This document shows, in pieces, positions 32,484 through 41,399 of a DNA stretch of 64,000 bases. The notes beneath the pieces are model-generated. The model worked only from the letters and a program-made list of their open reading frames with translations, was not told the DNA's origin and did not search any database. The first letter of the stretch is position 1; each line of letters starts with the position of its first letter. Both the position numbers and the translations under genes were made by a program. The stretch comes from Anaeromassilibacillus sp. An172 (GTDB lineage Bacteria > Bacillota > Clostridia > Oscillospirales > Acutalibacteraceae), in contig NZ_NFKS01000001.1 in NCBI RefSeq assembly GCF_002160515.1, positions 183,140 through 247,139 on the forward strand. Direction: 5' to 3'.

Positions 32484-32512
32484 GGGGCAGAAACTCTCAA
32501 AGCTTCTGCCCC
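32484..32512 (-). promoter_or_regulatory. hairpin in the hemW leader
   Basis: GGGGCAGAA pairs with TTCTGCCCC. On the minus strand it is followed by TCTCCCCTTTTT and then the hemW ribosome site, so it may be a weak attenuator. No gene is visible in 32460-32748. Confidence 0.35.
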
Positions 32513-32680
32513 AATTTGGAAGGTATATGAAAAAATATGAAAAAAAGCTAAATTCAAAAAGCAGGAATAAAAATCATATCCTTACTTTGAAACAATCATA
32601 CACTAAAATAGATAAAATGTCAATACTTTTCCGGTTTAATTTGCTTAATATGCTAATTTTCTATAATTTTACTGTTATTA

Positions 32681-32709
32681 TTGACTGTATCACAAGAAAA
32701 TAGTAAAAT
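32681..32709 (+). promoter_or_regulatory. promoter of prfC
   Basis: TTGACT (32681-32686), 17-bp spacer, TAAAAT (32704-32709), 39 bp before the start codon. Confidence 0.65.
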
Positions 32710-32748
32710 AATAAAGATAGAAATTTTTAGGCAAGCGGAGGAAATAAA

Positions 32749-34335
32749 GTGTCAGATTTAAAAAATCAGATTGACAAGCGCAGAACTTTTGCGATTATTT
32801 CGCACCCTGACGCAGGTAAAACAACACTTACAGAAAAGCTGCTTCTTTACGGCGGTGCTATAAATGTGGCAGGTTCTGTAAAAGGAAAAAAGACGGCAAA
32901 GCACGCAGTTTCTGACTGGATGGAAATTGAAAAGCAGAGAGGTATTTCCGTTACTTCATCTGTACTTCAGTTTAATTATAATGGATATTGCATAAACATT
33001 TTGGATACACCGGGACACCAGGACTTTTCCGAGGACACATACAGAACACTTATGGCGGCTGACTCAGCGGTCATGGTAATTGATGCGTCTAAAGGTGTTG
33101 AAAACCAGACAAAAAAGCTTTTTAAGGTTTGTGTTATGCGACACATCCCTATTATTACTTTCATAAATAAGATGGATAGAGACGCCAAAAGCCCTTATGA
33201 CCTTTTGGAAGATATAGAAAACGTACTTGGCATAAACACTTGTCCTATGAACTGGCCTATTGCTTCCGGTAAGGATTTCAAGGGAGTGTACGACAGAAGC
33301 AAAAAAGAAATCCTTTGCTTTACAGCAAATAACGGACAGCATGAGGTTGAGAAAAAGACTGTTTCTCCTGACGATCCAAACCTTGAAGAGTATGTAGGTT
33401 CTCTTCATAAGCAGGAGCTTCTTGATGATATTGAGCTTTTGGACGGCGCAGGCGACGAATTCGACTTGGAAGCAGTAAGAACCGGTAAGCTTACTCCGGT
33501 ATTTTTCGGCTCTGCTCTTACCAACTTTGGTGTTGAACCTTTTTTGGAGGAGTTCTTAAAACTTACAACACCTCCTCTTCCACGTGAAACCGTTGACGGA
33601 ATAGTAAAACCTTACGATGAAGATTTTTCAGCTTTTGTATTTAAAATACAGGCAAATATGAATAAGGCTCACAGAGATAGAATCGCTTTCATGAGAATTT
33701 GCTCAGGCAAGTTCAAAAAAGATATGGAAGTATATCATGTACAGGGCGAAAAGAAAATCAGACTTTCACAGCCTCAGCAGATTATGGCTCAGGAAAGAGA
33801 AATCATAGACGAAGCATATGCAGGAGATATTATCGGTGTGTTTGACCCAGGCATTTTTTCCATAGGTGACACAATATGTATGGCGTCAAATAAAGTTAAG
33901 TTTAAAGGTATTCCAACCTTTGCTCCTGAGCATTTCTCTCTTGTACGTCAAAAGGACACAATGAAGAGAAAGCAATTTGTAAAAGGAACCACACAGATTG
34001 CCCAGGAAGGTGCTATTCAGGTTTTCCGTGAGCTTGACGCAGGTATGGAAGAAGTTATTGTCGGCGTTGTTGGTGTGCTCCAGTTTGATGTATTTAAGTA
34101 CAGACTGGAAAATGAGTACAATGTTGACGTTGTTATGGAAGGACTTCCATATCAGTTTATACGCTGGATAGGAAACAAAGATGTAGACCCTAAAAAGCTT
34201 GATTTAGCCTCTGATACAAAGAGAATATGTGATATGAGAGGAAATAACCTTTTGCTTTTCACAAGCTATTGGAGTATTGACTGGGCTTTAGAGCATAATA
34301 AGGGACTTATATTGGAAGAGTTCGGCAACGTTTAA
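32749..34335 (+). CDS. prfC: peptide chain release factor 3
   Basis: 528 residues, full length. GTPase motifs SHPDAGKTT (G1), GISVTSS, DTPGHQDF (G3) and NKMD (G4); domains II and III follow with the RF3-specific MEGLPYQFIRWI. RF3 recycles RF1/RF2 after termination. GTG 32749 follows GCGGAGG. Single-gene unit with its own promoter and terminator. Confidence 0.96.
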   Translation: MSDLKNQIDKRRTFAIISHPDAGKTTLTEKLLLYGGAINVAGSVKGKKTAKHAVSDWMEIEKQRGISVTSSVLQFNYNGYCINILDTPGHQDFSEDTYRTLMAADSAVMVIDASKGVENQTKKLFKVCVMRHIPIITFINKMDRDAKSPYDLLEDIENVLGINTCPMNWPIASGKDFKGVYDRSKKEILCFTANNGQHEVEKKTVSPDDPNLEEYVGSLHKQELLDDIELLDGAGDEFDLEAVRTGKLTPVFFGSALTNFGVEPFLEEFLKLTTPPLPRETVDGIVKPYDEDFSAFVFKIQANMNKAHRDRIAFMRICSGKFKKDMEVYHVQGEKKIRLSQPQQIMAQEREIIDEAYAGDIIGVFDPGIFSIGDTICMASNKVKFKGIPTFAPEHFSLVRQKDTMKRKQFVKGTTQIAQEGAIQVFRELDAGMEEVIVGVVGVLQFDVFKYRLENEYNVDVVMEGLPYQFIRWIGNKDVDPKKLDLASDTKRICDMRGNNLLLFTSYWSIDWALEHNKGLILEEFGNV

Positions 34336-34348
34336 TTTAAATAACACT

Positions 34349-34399
34349 AATCCCATATGACAGTATAGATTTGCTGTCATATGGGATTTTTTATTTTTC
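34349..34399 (+). terminator. terminator of prfC
   Basis: AATCCCATATGACAG and CTGTCATATGGGATT form a perfect 15-bp stem, followed by TTTTTATTTTT. Confidence 0.9.
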
Positions 34400-34492
34400 A
34401 AATCGCAAAAAATTCGCAAGGTTTTGTTCATGTTAATAATTCCAAAAAAGTTTTATAATACAGACACAATAAAAAACAAGGAGATGAGAACA

Positions 34493-34687
34493 ATGAATTT
34501 TACTTGTATATTCTTTGGACTGGCTTTTGTTTTGGCAGGTATTTGGTTTTCCTTTGGAAAAGGATATCTCCATATTTCAGCGTGGAAAAATATGCCGTCG
34601 GAAGAAAAAGAAAAAATTGATATCCGTGCTTTAAGCAGAAATGTAGGAGCTATGATTTCACTGTCAGCGAAGCCACAGACTCAGTAA
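34493..34687 (+). pseudogene. truncated DUF3784-like membrane protein gene
   Basis: The first 55 or so codons look normal: one membrane helix (CIFFGLAFVLAGIWFSFG) followed by [24 protein letters not shown], as in DUF3784 proteins. These usually have a second helix, which is missing; after ISL the frame enters sequence of an MgtA gene and stops at 34687. AAGGAG is upstream. Most likely a deletion product, though a 64-residue peptide could still be made. Confidence 0.6.
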
Positions 34688-35097
34688 CAGATTACACAAA
34701 CATATCTTTTATGGGCAGTAATGTAATCTCAGGAAGTGCAGCTGCTGTGGTTATCTCTGTAGGAGATTCAACATTGTTCGGTTCAATGGCATCCGCTGTT
34801 GCAGGAGAAGCAGTTGAAACAAGCTTTACAAAAGGCGTCAACGCCGTATCATGGGTTTTGATACGTTTTATGCTGGTTATGGTTCCCCTTGTATTTTTTG
34901 TTAACGGAATAACTAAAGGCGATTGGCTCGACGCATTTCTGTTCGGTATATCCATTGCTGTGGGACTTACACCGGAAATGCTCCCTATGATAGTTACAAC
35001 CTGCCTTGCAAAAGGCGCTGTTTCCATGAGCAAAAAGCATACAATAGTAAAGAATCTTAACTCAATTCAAAACTTCGGAGCTATTGATATTCTCTGC
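34663..35097 (+). pseudogene. internal fragment of an MgtA-type P-type ATPase
   Basis: In the frame of 34663 the product [30 protein letters not shown]... through [19 protein letters not shown] and [45 protein letters not shown] matches the part of the MgtA at 61468-63774 just before its DKTGT motif. Both ends are lost: the left joins a DUF3784 gene, the right stops at 35097 where an IS110 remnant begins. No phosphorylation site, so not functional. Confidence 0.85.
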
Positions 35098-35517
35098 ACG
35101 GTAACGGGTCAGTGACTTTAATTCTTCGTTGTGGTAAGATGTATCTGAGTAGGACTTTAAGTTCATGTCAGACATCATCATAGTGGCAATAGTACGGGAA
35201 ACAACCTTATCCGTTTTCGTCTTTCTAAGGCTAAGACTTTTTCTGTAAAGATTTGTGTGGAGCGGATTGATAACAAAGGTGTGGCAGCCTTTATCAAGAA
35301 GAAATCCCAGAAGATTGTAACTGTAGTGTCCGGTGGCTTCCAGTCCTACTTTTACTTTGTCTAGATCATCTGATACGGATAGGATTCTTTGAAATAAGGC
35401 TTCAAAACCGTCACGATTGTTAGGGATAGTGAAAGGTTTAAATAGTACCTGACCATCTGAGTTTGTAATAAAGCAGTCATGCTTATCCTTAGCGACATCA
35501 ATACCAATGAAAATCAT
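35098..35517 (-). pseudogene. IS110-family transposase, N-terminal part only
   Basis: From ATG 35517 (AAAGGAG upstream): IFIGIDVAKDKHDCFI with the first catalytic Asp, KVGLEATGHYS with Glu, and KTDKVVSRTIA with Asp, the DEDD RuvC-like domain of IS110 enzymes. The frame is cut at ...[10 protein letters not shown], where MgtA sequence starts. The C-terminal serine-containing Tnp domain is absent, so it cannot transpose by itself. Confidence 0.88.
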
Positions 35518-35760
35518 AAGAAATCTCCTTTGAGTAAATTTGATACTGTTTAGAGCCACAGGTACTCTTTGCGGTTGTAACCTCGTTCTAAAATAAACCG
35601 TCATGCGGTATCTAACTGATTAACAAATATACAAAGAGACTGTGGTTGTAGCCTTTCAAAAACCATCGAGTGGTAGGAGGAATGATACAATCCACAGTAT
35701 CTCCAAACAGTATAGCATACAGACCTTGGAGAGGGTCTATAAACACTACTACTTTATAAT
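35518..35760 (-). ncRNA. candidate bridge RNA (seekRNA) region of the IS110 remnant
   Basis: In IS110-family elements the non-coding end upstream of the transposase encodes the bridge RNA that pairs with donor and target DNA. This 243-bp stretch has no gene and contains stem-loop-forming parts (for example CAGACCTTGGAGAGGGTCT). It is called by position only; I have not folded it. Confidence 0.4.
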
Positions 35761-35777
35761 ACGAGGAGGAATGAAAC

Positions 35778-35939
35778 ATGAACTTGATGAATCTTTGGCT
35801 TAATTTTTTTGGAAGAACAGAGTTTTTAGGAATAAATATAGGCTTTTGGGCAGCTATGTCAGCGGTTTTACTTATAGTAATAGCTATGAATGTTATATTC
35901 TGGAGTATGAAGCCCGTAAATAATAAAAAACATAAATAA
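35778..35939 (+). CDS. 53-aa single-helix membrane protein
   Basis: MNLMNLWLNFFGRTEFLGIN is followed by one hydrophobic helix (IGFWAAMSAVLLIVIAMNVIFW) and a basic tail (KPVNNKKHK). GAGGAGG lies 10 nt before the ATG and a strong terminator follows. It sits next to the MgtA/IS110 wreck, so it may have been an accessory small protein of a transporter operon. No family recognised. Confidence 0.65.
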   Translation: MNLMNLWLNFFGRTEFLGINIGFWAAMSAVLLIVIAMNVIFWSMKPVNNKKHK

Positions 35940-35976
35940 AAGTGCCAAATCATATTTTTATAATAATATTCTATAT

Positions 35977-36034
35977 CAACAGCAAAACCACGGAGGCAAT
36001 AAATTTATACCCTCTGTGGTTTTGTTGTTTTTTA
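35977..36034 (+). terminator. terminator after the 53-aa gene
   Basis: CAACAGCAAAACCACGGAGG pairs with CCTCTGTGGTTTTGTTG, followed by TTTTTT. Confidence 0.85.
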
Positions 36035-36087
36035 AAGTAAAATTATGTTTTATTATATAAAATCTCATAGTAAGGAGGGAACGTAAA

Positions 36088-37785
36088 ATGGATTTAAAAA
36101 ACAACGGATTTTACAAACCTTTATATAAAATAAAATATATTCTTACATTTATAGTACTTTCTTCTTTTATGACACTCTTGTTTACCGGGTGTACAAGCGA
36201 AACTGAAAATAATATATTGATGAGTCAAATTGTTCCTGCAAGCGCAACTATTGATACATTGCTTTCCATTACAGAAAGCGAATCATTATTTTCTGCTGAA
36301 GACAAAGAAATAGGATACGATGATACAGAAACTTCTGCAATCAATCTAAATGGTGACAAGGTTTTTTCTGACTCGGAAAATGTAGAAGTGGATGGAGCAG
36401 TCGCTACAATAAAATCTGCCGGAACATATATAGTTACCGGAAATCTGGAAAACGGCAGAATAATTGTAGACGCGGGCAGTGACGAAGATATCAGACTTGT
36501 TTTAGACGGCGTAAATATACTTAACAACACAACATCAGCTATACAAATTGAAAATGCAAATAAGGTATATATAACCTTAGCCGAAAATACAGAAAACAAA
36601 CTTTCCAATAATTTTTATTTTTCAGATAATGACGGAGCAAACGGAGTTATCTATTCAAAGTCAGATATAACAATAAACGGCCGTGGAACTTTAAATGTTT
36701 ACGCTTCGGAAGGCAACGGTATTGTTTCAGAAAAAAATGCTGTTATTACAGGCGGAACAATTTATATATCTTCTGATAAATATGGAATAGCTGCTTCAGA
36801 CAGTGTGAGAATTTCTTCATCTATGATGTCTATAGAATCAGATGATAAAGGAATTTACTCCTACAACGAAGAAAATGATTCATTAGGATTTATATATATA
36901 TCCGATGGCATGTTTGCAATAAGCTCATCGGGGAATGCAATCGATGCAAGATCCATTCTTTTGATTGACGGAGGAGCTTTTAATATATCGGCTGTCAGCT
37001 CAGCAAGCTCAACAGAGAATGAGAAAAACGGATGCGGTTTAATCGCAGGGGAAGAGGTTTCAGTAAGTTCAGGAGAATTTACTTTTAATACCTCTGACGA
37101 TGCTGTTTATTCAAAATCAAACGTATCAATAACCGGAGGAAGCTTTACTATAACATCAGACTCCAACGGCATTTACGGAGAGAATACCGTTGTAATAGGT
37201 GAAGCTAATATAGCAATTGAGAAAAGTTATATCGGAGTTCAAGGCCACACAGTATTCGTACAGGATGCGTCTCTTAATATAACCTCAGATGATGACGGCA
37301 TTAACGCCGCAGGCGGAAACGACGGCAGCGGTTTAAGAGAAACATCTTCAAATTCTAACGCTACTTCAGGTATAGGAATTTTTAGCGGATTTATTTCCAT
37401 AAACGCTTCAGGTGACGGAATTGACGCAAAAGGAGAAGTATCGGTTTCCGACGGAACTATAATGATTTCAACTGCCGATAACGAAGAAGATATGGTTATT
37501 GATTACAGCGATGATCTTTATATCACAGGTGGAACAATATTAGGAACCGGAAATCTTTCCGGAGAAAAGAATTTCTCAGAAACGGAACAGCAAATTATTA
37601 CTTTGAATCTTGATTCCCAGCCTCAAAACACCTTCATTGAAATTTTGGATCAATCGGGAAATCTGATTTTTTCAGATATAGCAGAACAACCGTTCAGCAA
37701 CATTATTGTGAGCAGTTCATTGCTTCAGAAAGGTTATACATACACATTAAAAATAGGTAGTTACGCAACAACAATCACTATATAA
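36088..37785 (+). CDS. surface lipoprotein with DUF4353 carbohydrate-binding-type domain
   Basis: 565 residues. Signal with lipobox LLFTGC (Cys near 36). The rest is rich in Ser, Asn, Asp, Gly with repeated short strands such as ITINGRGTLNVYASEGNGIVSEKNAVITGGTIYISS, indicating a right-handed beta-helix. DUF4353 proteins are often encoded with CotH and VTC-domain genes; here a CotH remnant and VTC gene lie 12-15 kb away. AAGGAGG precedes the ATG. Confidence 0.75.
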   Translation: MDLKNNGFYKPLYKIKYILTFIVLSSFMTLLFTGCTSETENNILMSQIVPASATIDTLLSITESESLFSAEDKEIGYDDTETSAINLNGDKVFSDSENVEVDGAVATIKSAGTYIVTGNLENGRIIVDAGSDEDIRLVLDGVNILNNTTSAIQIENANKVYITLAENTENKLSNNFYFSDNDGANGVIYSKSDITINGRGTLNVYASEGNGIVSEKNAVITGGTIYISSDKYGIAASDSVRISSSMMSIESDDKGIYSYNEENDSLGFIYISDGMFAISSSGNAIDARSILLIDGGAFNISAVSSASSTENEKNGCGLIAGEEVSVSSGEFTFNTSDDAVYSKSNVSITGGSFTITSDSNGIYGENTVVIGEANIAIEKSYIGVQGHTVFVQDASLNITSDDDGINAAGGNDGSGLRETSSNSNATSGIGIFSGFISINASGDGIDAKGEVSVSDGTIMISTADNEEDMVIDYSDDLYITGGTILGTGNLSGEKNFSETEQQIITLNLDSQPQNTFIEILDQSGNLIFSDIAEQPFSNIIVSSSLLQKGYTYTLKIGSYATTITI

Positions 37786-37834
37786 AAAAACAGCGGATAA
37801 ATTCTTATGTTGATGAATTTATCCGCTGTTTTTT
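37785..37834. terminator. bidirectional terminator
   Basis: AAAAAACAGCGGATAAATTC and GAATTTATCCGCTGTTTTTT are perfect complements with a 10-nt loop, serving the convergent DUF4353 and chromate-transporter genes. Confidence 0.9.
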
Positions 37835-38396
37835 ATATTCCGTAAATAACTATACCCAGTACTGCTGAAACAATTATCAAAGCTATAGGGGACATAGACT
37901 TCTTTTTTATTTTTTGCCAAACAACAGAAACCGCTATTAAAATGACCGTAATAATAAGAGCATATAAATCAAATTCAGATATGCTGTCAGACGGAAACAG
38001 ATTTCCGTAAAGCATTGTAATACCTGAGGCGAATATAATACCGATTATACACGGCTTAATACCGTCCAGAATAGCCTGTATAAAAGGCTTGTTGAAAATT
38101 TTGTCTGAAAATTTCACAAACAAAAGTATTATCAAAAAGGAAGGTATTACAACACTAATTGTAGCCAAAACAGCACCAAAAATTCCTCCCTGATTGCTGC
38201 CTATATAGGTAGCGAGATTTACCATTATAGAACCCGGGGTTGATTCAGCAACGGCAATGAAGTACTTTATCATATCTTCCGAAAGCCATCCGTGAGAAAG
38301 AACTGTGTCCTGAATAAGAGGTATTGCTCCGTAAGCGCCGCCAAAAGAAAAAAGTCCAACCTGCAAAAACGCCAGCAGAAGTTCAATAAAAATCAT
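37833..38396 (-). CDS. chromate transporter, CHR-domain half (second subunit)
   Basis: 187 residues, one CHR domain: FLQVGLFSFGGAYGAIPLIQ, VAESTPGSIMVNLATYIGSNQGG and about six helices. Short-chain CHR proteins work as pairs; the upstream gene overlaps by 4 bp. Substrate (chromate or another anion) cannot be read from sequence. Confidence 0.88.
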   Translation of the reverse strand: MIFIELLLAFLQVGLFSFGGAYGAIPLIQDTVLSHGWLSEDMIKYFIAVAESTPGSIMVNLATYIGSNQGGIFGAVLATISVVIPSFLIILLFVKFSDKIFNKPFIQAILDGIKPCIIGIIFASGITMLYGNLFPSDSISEFDLYALIITVILIAVSVVWQKIKKKSMSPIALIIVSAVLGIVIYGI

Positions 38397-38977
38397 TTTT
38401 TATCTTCCTTTCTGAAACGTGATATTGCAAATGTAATATATCCCACAAGACCGGCAATAAGGATAAGATATATGGAAGAAAAATTTATTGAAAATACACT
38501 TATTGCAATCATAGCCACAAATGTTACCGCCATAATTATAAGAGGAAGCTTGTTTCTCGGTATTATCTTTAACATTCTCAAAGCGGCTGTAAAGACAAGC
38601 AGACTCACTGCAATTTTTATTCCTTTAAATGCGCTTGCGACTATCTTATTTTCCAAAATATTATCAAAGAAAAGAGAGATAATATAAATGATTATAAAGG
38701 AGGGGAGAACCACACCGATTGTAGATATTACAGACCCAAGGATTCCCGCCTGACGATAGCCTACATAAGTTGCACAGTTTATGGCAATTGGGCCTGGGGT
38801 AGATTCCGCTATTATTGTAACATTCATCAGCTCGTCAGAAGTTATCCATTTTTTCTTTACGACACACTCATCATCAATAAGCGATATCATAGAATAACCT
38901 CCGCCAAAGGTAAACAAACCTATTTTAAAGAACGTACAGAGCAAATCCCAGCATGTTCTGGCTTTTGTTTTTTTCAT
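38393..38977 (-). CDS. chromate transporter, CHR-domain half (first subunit)
   Basis: 194 residues. FFKIGLFTFGGGYSMISLI and IAESTPGPIAINCATYVGYRQAG are CHR motifs parallel to those of the partner. GAGGAG fits ATG 38977 (8 nt) rather than the TTG at 38983. Heterodimer with the following gene is expected. Confidence 0.88.
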   Translation of the reverse strand: MKKTKARTCWDLLCTFFKIGLFTFGGGYSMISLIDDECVVKKKWITSDELMNVTIIAESTPGPIAINCATYVGYRQAGILGSVISTIGVVLPSFIIIYIISLFFDNILENKIVASAFKGIKIAVSLLVFTAALRMLKIIPRNKLPLIIMAVTFVAMIAISVFSINFSSIYLILIAGLVGYITFAISRFRKEDKK

Positions 38978-38989
38978 AAACAAGTCTCC

Positions 38990-39415
38990 TCACTTTAATA
39001 TTTTTTCCATATCTACATGAGGGCAATACTCCTCATAAAATTCTTCACCAAACTGAGAATATCCTTGTTTTTCGTAAAATCCTTTCGCTCGGCACTGGGC
39101 AGATAATACTATCCTTTCACCGCCAATCTCTCGGCATTTTTCTTCAAGGAGCGAAATTACCTTAGCTCCTAAGTTTTTCCCTCTGTATGACTTTAAAACC
39201 GCAACACGGCCTATTTTATATGTAGAATCATCTTTATCACTTTTGAAAAGTCTTCCGGTAGCGCAGGGGACACCGTCACAAAAAATTACAATGTGGATAG
39301 CCTTGCTGTCTATATGGTCAAACTCTTCTTTGAATCCCTGTTCTTCAATAAAAACCTTTGTCCTTATTTCAGCGCAGTCAGAAGTTAGGCCGTTATAAAA
39401 TTCCCATTTTTCCAT
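38990..39415 (-). CDS. GNAT-family N-acetyltransferase
   Basis: 141 residues. The acetyl-CoA site is IGRVAVLKSYRGKNLGAKVISLLEEKC (R/Q-x-x-G-x-G/A type); the end has YEKQGYSQFGEEFYEE. Size and end resemble ElaA/YjcF-type acetyltransferases with unknown substrate. GGAGG lies before the ATG. Confidence 0.82.
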   Translation of the reverse strand: MEKWEFYNGLTSDCAEIRTKVFIEEQGFKEEFDHIDSKAIHIVIFCDGVPCATGRLFKSDKDDSTYKIGRVAVLKSYRGKNLGAKVISLLEEKCREIGGERIVLSAQCRAKGFYEKQGYSQFGEEFYEEYCPHVDMEKILK

Positions 39416-39436
39416 TTAAACCTCCAACGGTATAAT

Positions 39437-40453
39437 TTAGTTTTCATCATTATTATTATCATCACCGTCTTTGTCTTTTTCCGTGCTCATCATGTGAGAA
39501 AGGGGATTTGCATTGGCGGCGTTTTTAATTTGGTCAGGACTGAGGTGAGTGTAAATCTCAGTGGTGTTTAAATTCTCATGTCCCAGTATTTCCTGCAAAA
39601 CTCTTATATCCACATTGCCGTGCTGATACATCAAAGTGGCTGCAGTGTGGCGCAGCTTGTGACAGGAATAACCCTGAGCGTCAAGTCCGATTTTAGTCAG
39701 ATATTTATTTACAATAAACTGAACTGTTTTGGGACTTATTCTTTGAAGTCGTGCGCTTAAAAACAAAGCGTTTTTATCTTTGACTCCGTCAGCCGGGCGG
39801 ACTTTTTTATAGTCATTTATAGCTTTTATACAGGCGTCGTTCAAATATACCACACGCTGTTTATTTCCTTTTCCTGTAATTCTTATAGTGTTGTTGGAGC
39901 GTATATCGTTGAAATTTATACCCACCAATTCCGAAAGACGCAGCCCGCAGTTTAAGAACAAAGTGAGGATACAATAATCACGTTCTTTATTTTCTCCGTC
40001 AACAGCGTTGAGCAAAGCTATACTCTGTTCAAGAGTCAAATACTTGGGAAGCTTTTTACCGGACTTTGGTATATCAAGCTCAGCCAACGGGTTAGAGGGG
40101 AGAAGGTGCTTTTTTATTGTATAGTAATTAAAAAAGGATTTTAAGCTGGAACATTTTCTGGCTCTGGTAACAGCGCTGTTGCTGCGTTCTCTGAGGAGAT
40201 AATTCATAAACTCATAAGCGTCAGTAAGGGTAACGCTCTTTATCAATTCTTCATCAACATCATCTACAGGAATTTCTGTAAACTCCATATCCTTAGGAAC
40301 GAGATTTCTTTTTCTCTTAATAAATCGAAAAAAAGTTCTAAGGTCTGAAAAATATTCATCAACGGTTTTAGGGGATTTTCCACGAACCGTCTGAAGGTAA
40401 AAAAGATAATCTTTTATCTGAGGAGAAGCCTCAGTCATGAAATCTATTGCCAT
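39437..40453 (-). CDS. Xer-type tyrosine recombinase
   Basis: 338 residues. N-terminal SAM-like domain (about 10-115); catalytic Arg in CGLRLSELVGINF, HKLRHTAATLMYQHG, LGHENLNTTEIYTHLS with the Tyr near 305; acidic Asn/Asp-rich tail (KDKDGDDNNNDEN). This resembles chromosomal XerC/XerA rather than a prophage integrase; no element genes or att repeats are adjacent. GGAGG precedes the ATG. It may resolve chromosome dimers. Confidence 0.85.
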   Translation of the reverse strand: MAIDFMTEASPQIKDYLFYLQTVRGKSPKTVDEYFSDLRTFFRFIKRKRNLVPKDMEFTEIPVDDVDEELIKSVTLTDAYEFMNYLLRERSNSAVTRARKCSSLKSFFNYYTIKKHLLPSNPLAELDIPKSGKKLPKYLTLEQSIALLNAVDGENKERDYCILTLFLNCGLRLSELVGINFNDIRSNNTIRITGKGNKQRVVYLNDACIKAINDYKKVRPADGVKDKNALFLSARLQRISPKTVQFIVNKYLTKIGLDAQGYSCHKLRHTAATLMYQHGNVDIRVLQEILGHENLNTTEIYTHLSPDQIKNAANANPLSHMMSTEKDKDGDDNNNDEN

Positions 40454-40610
40454 TTTGAAAACCTCCGATATTCACTTAGAATATTTTACCGCATTGCAAA
40501 AATAAATTCAAGTGAGAGAAACAAAGGATAACAGTAATAACAGTATTTGAAAAACAGAGAAGTCTTTAAAAGAAATCTCTTAAAAGCAAGGGAAAAAACC
40601 TCTGAAAATC

Positions 40611-40638
40611 ATTATACAAAATTGATATTTTGTATAAT
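40611..40638. promoter_or_regulatory. perfect 12-bp palindrome, possible operator
   Basis: ATTATACAAAAT-TGAT-ATTTTGTATAAT. Related half sites lie at 40785-40809 (ATACAA-N13-TTGTAT, just after the -10 of the XRE gene) and as direct repeats ATTATACAAAA at 41326-41336 and 41338-41348. The rest of 40454-40757 shows no gene. Confidence 0.5.
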
Positions 40639-40757
40639 TAAGGGGATTTTAACAGGGTTTTAAGAGGTTAATCGAACGCCTTGACTGAAGTTGACTGTTT
40701 CAGCCTCTAATTATATAATTTTCTTATGTCTGTTTGCACCTAATTTTAAAGTTTTGA

Positions 40758-40786
40758 TTGCAACTTAAAAAACTTTGTGTTATAAT
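40758..40786 (+). promoter_or_regulatory. promoter of the XRE gene
   Basis: TTGCAA (40758-40763), 17-bp spacer, TATAAT (40781-40786), about 50 bp before the start codon. The ATACAA...TTGTAT half sites directly downstream would allow autoregulation. Confidence 0.65.
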
Positions 40787-40835
40787 ACAATATGTAAAGA
40801 GTTTTGTATATCTTTAATCAGCGATGGTGACGTTT

Positions 40836-41075
40836 ATGCCTTCATACTATTATAAAAAACTGCGTGAGCTTCGTGAACAAAACGATCTCACACAAAGTGA
40901 AATTGCCCAGATACTTCAAACACGTCAAGAGCAATACAGTAAGTACGAACTGGGCCGCAGAGAAATCCCTGTTCATCATTTGATAACCTTGGCAAGGTTC
41001 TACAGAGTTTCTGTAGATTACATCCTTGGCCTTGAAAAAAATAAAACCAGGAAAAACAATCCATCGGATAAGTAA
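40836..41075 (+). CDS. small XRE-family HTH regulator
   Basis: 79 residues that are almost only an HTH_3 domain: LRELREQNDLTQSEIAQILQTRQEQYSKYELGRREIPVHHLITLARFYRVSVDYILGLE. ATG 40836 (MPSYYYKK) is behind GGTGA; the ATG at 40824 lacks a site. Targets unknown; the flanking TATACAAAA motifs are candidates. Confidence 0.85.
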   Translation: MPSYYYKKLRELREQNDLTQSEIAQILQTRQEQYSKYELGRREIPVHHLITLARFYRVSVDYILGLEKNKTRKNNPSDK

Positions 41076-41187
41076 TTTCCTGGTCTACATTTAAAGCTTG
41101 CCGATACCCTTACAATATTGTAAAATCTCTACTTGTTTATCGGCATATTAAAATTGCTTACATCTTCTTCAAATTTCATTTTATATG

Positions 41188-41231
41188 GAAAGCACACGGT
41201 TTGTTCGCACTGCGAGCACCGTGTGCTTTTC
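41188..41231 (+). terminator. terminator after the XRE gene
   Basis: GAAAGCACACGGT pairs with ACCGTGTGCTTTTC across a loop that itself can pair (CTCGCAGTGCGA). It lies 113 bp after the stop codon. Confidence 0.65.
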
Positions 41232-41247
41232 ACTTATGAACAAAATT

Positions 41248-41304
41248 AAAAGCGCAGATTATTGATACCATAAATTGGTAAAGCAACAATACCCTGCGCT
41301 TTTT
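41248..41304. terminator. second hairpin, likely terminator, between XRE and the GME-fold gene
   Basis: AAAAGCGCAG pairs with CTGCGCTTTT, and T-runs occur on both sides. The region 41076-41399 holds these two hairpins, the ATTATACAAAA repeats and no gene. Confidence 0.5.
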
Positions 41305-41399
41305 GTGATTATTAAATGTTATGAATTATACAAAATAATTATACAAAAGATTTTTATTTTCTAATCATCGTATTTTCTTTTTTTAGTAATTTCTCTGAT

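Larger units (their letters stand above)
35098..35760 (-). mobile_element. IS110-family element, 3'-truncated remnant
   Basis: Includes the truncated transposase and about 240 bp of upstream non-coding end. The outer boundary near 35760 is uncertain; it lies before ACGAGGAGG, the ribosome site of the next small gene. The inner boundary at 35097/35098 is sharp. Confidence 0.75.

Noticed and set aside
39437..40453. Tyrosine recombinase as sign of a second integrated element
   Set aside because: Sequence resembles chromosomal Xer proteins; no tRNA, xis or element genes are adjacent, and neighbours are ordinary chromosomal genes.
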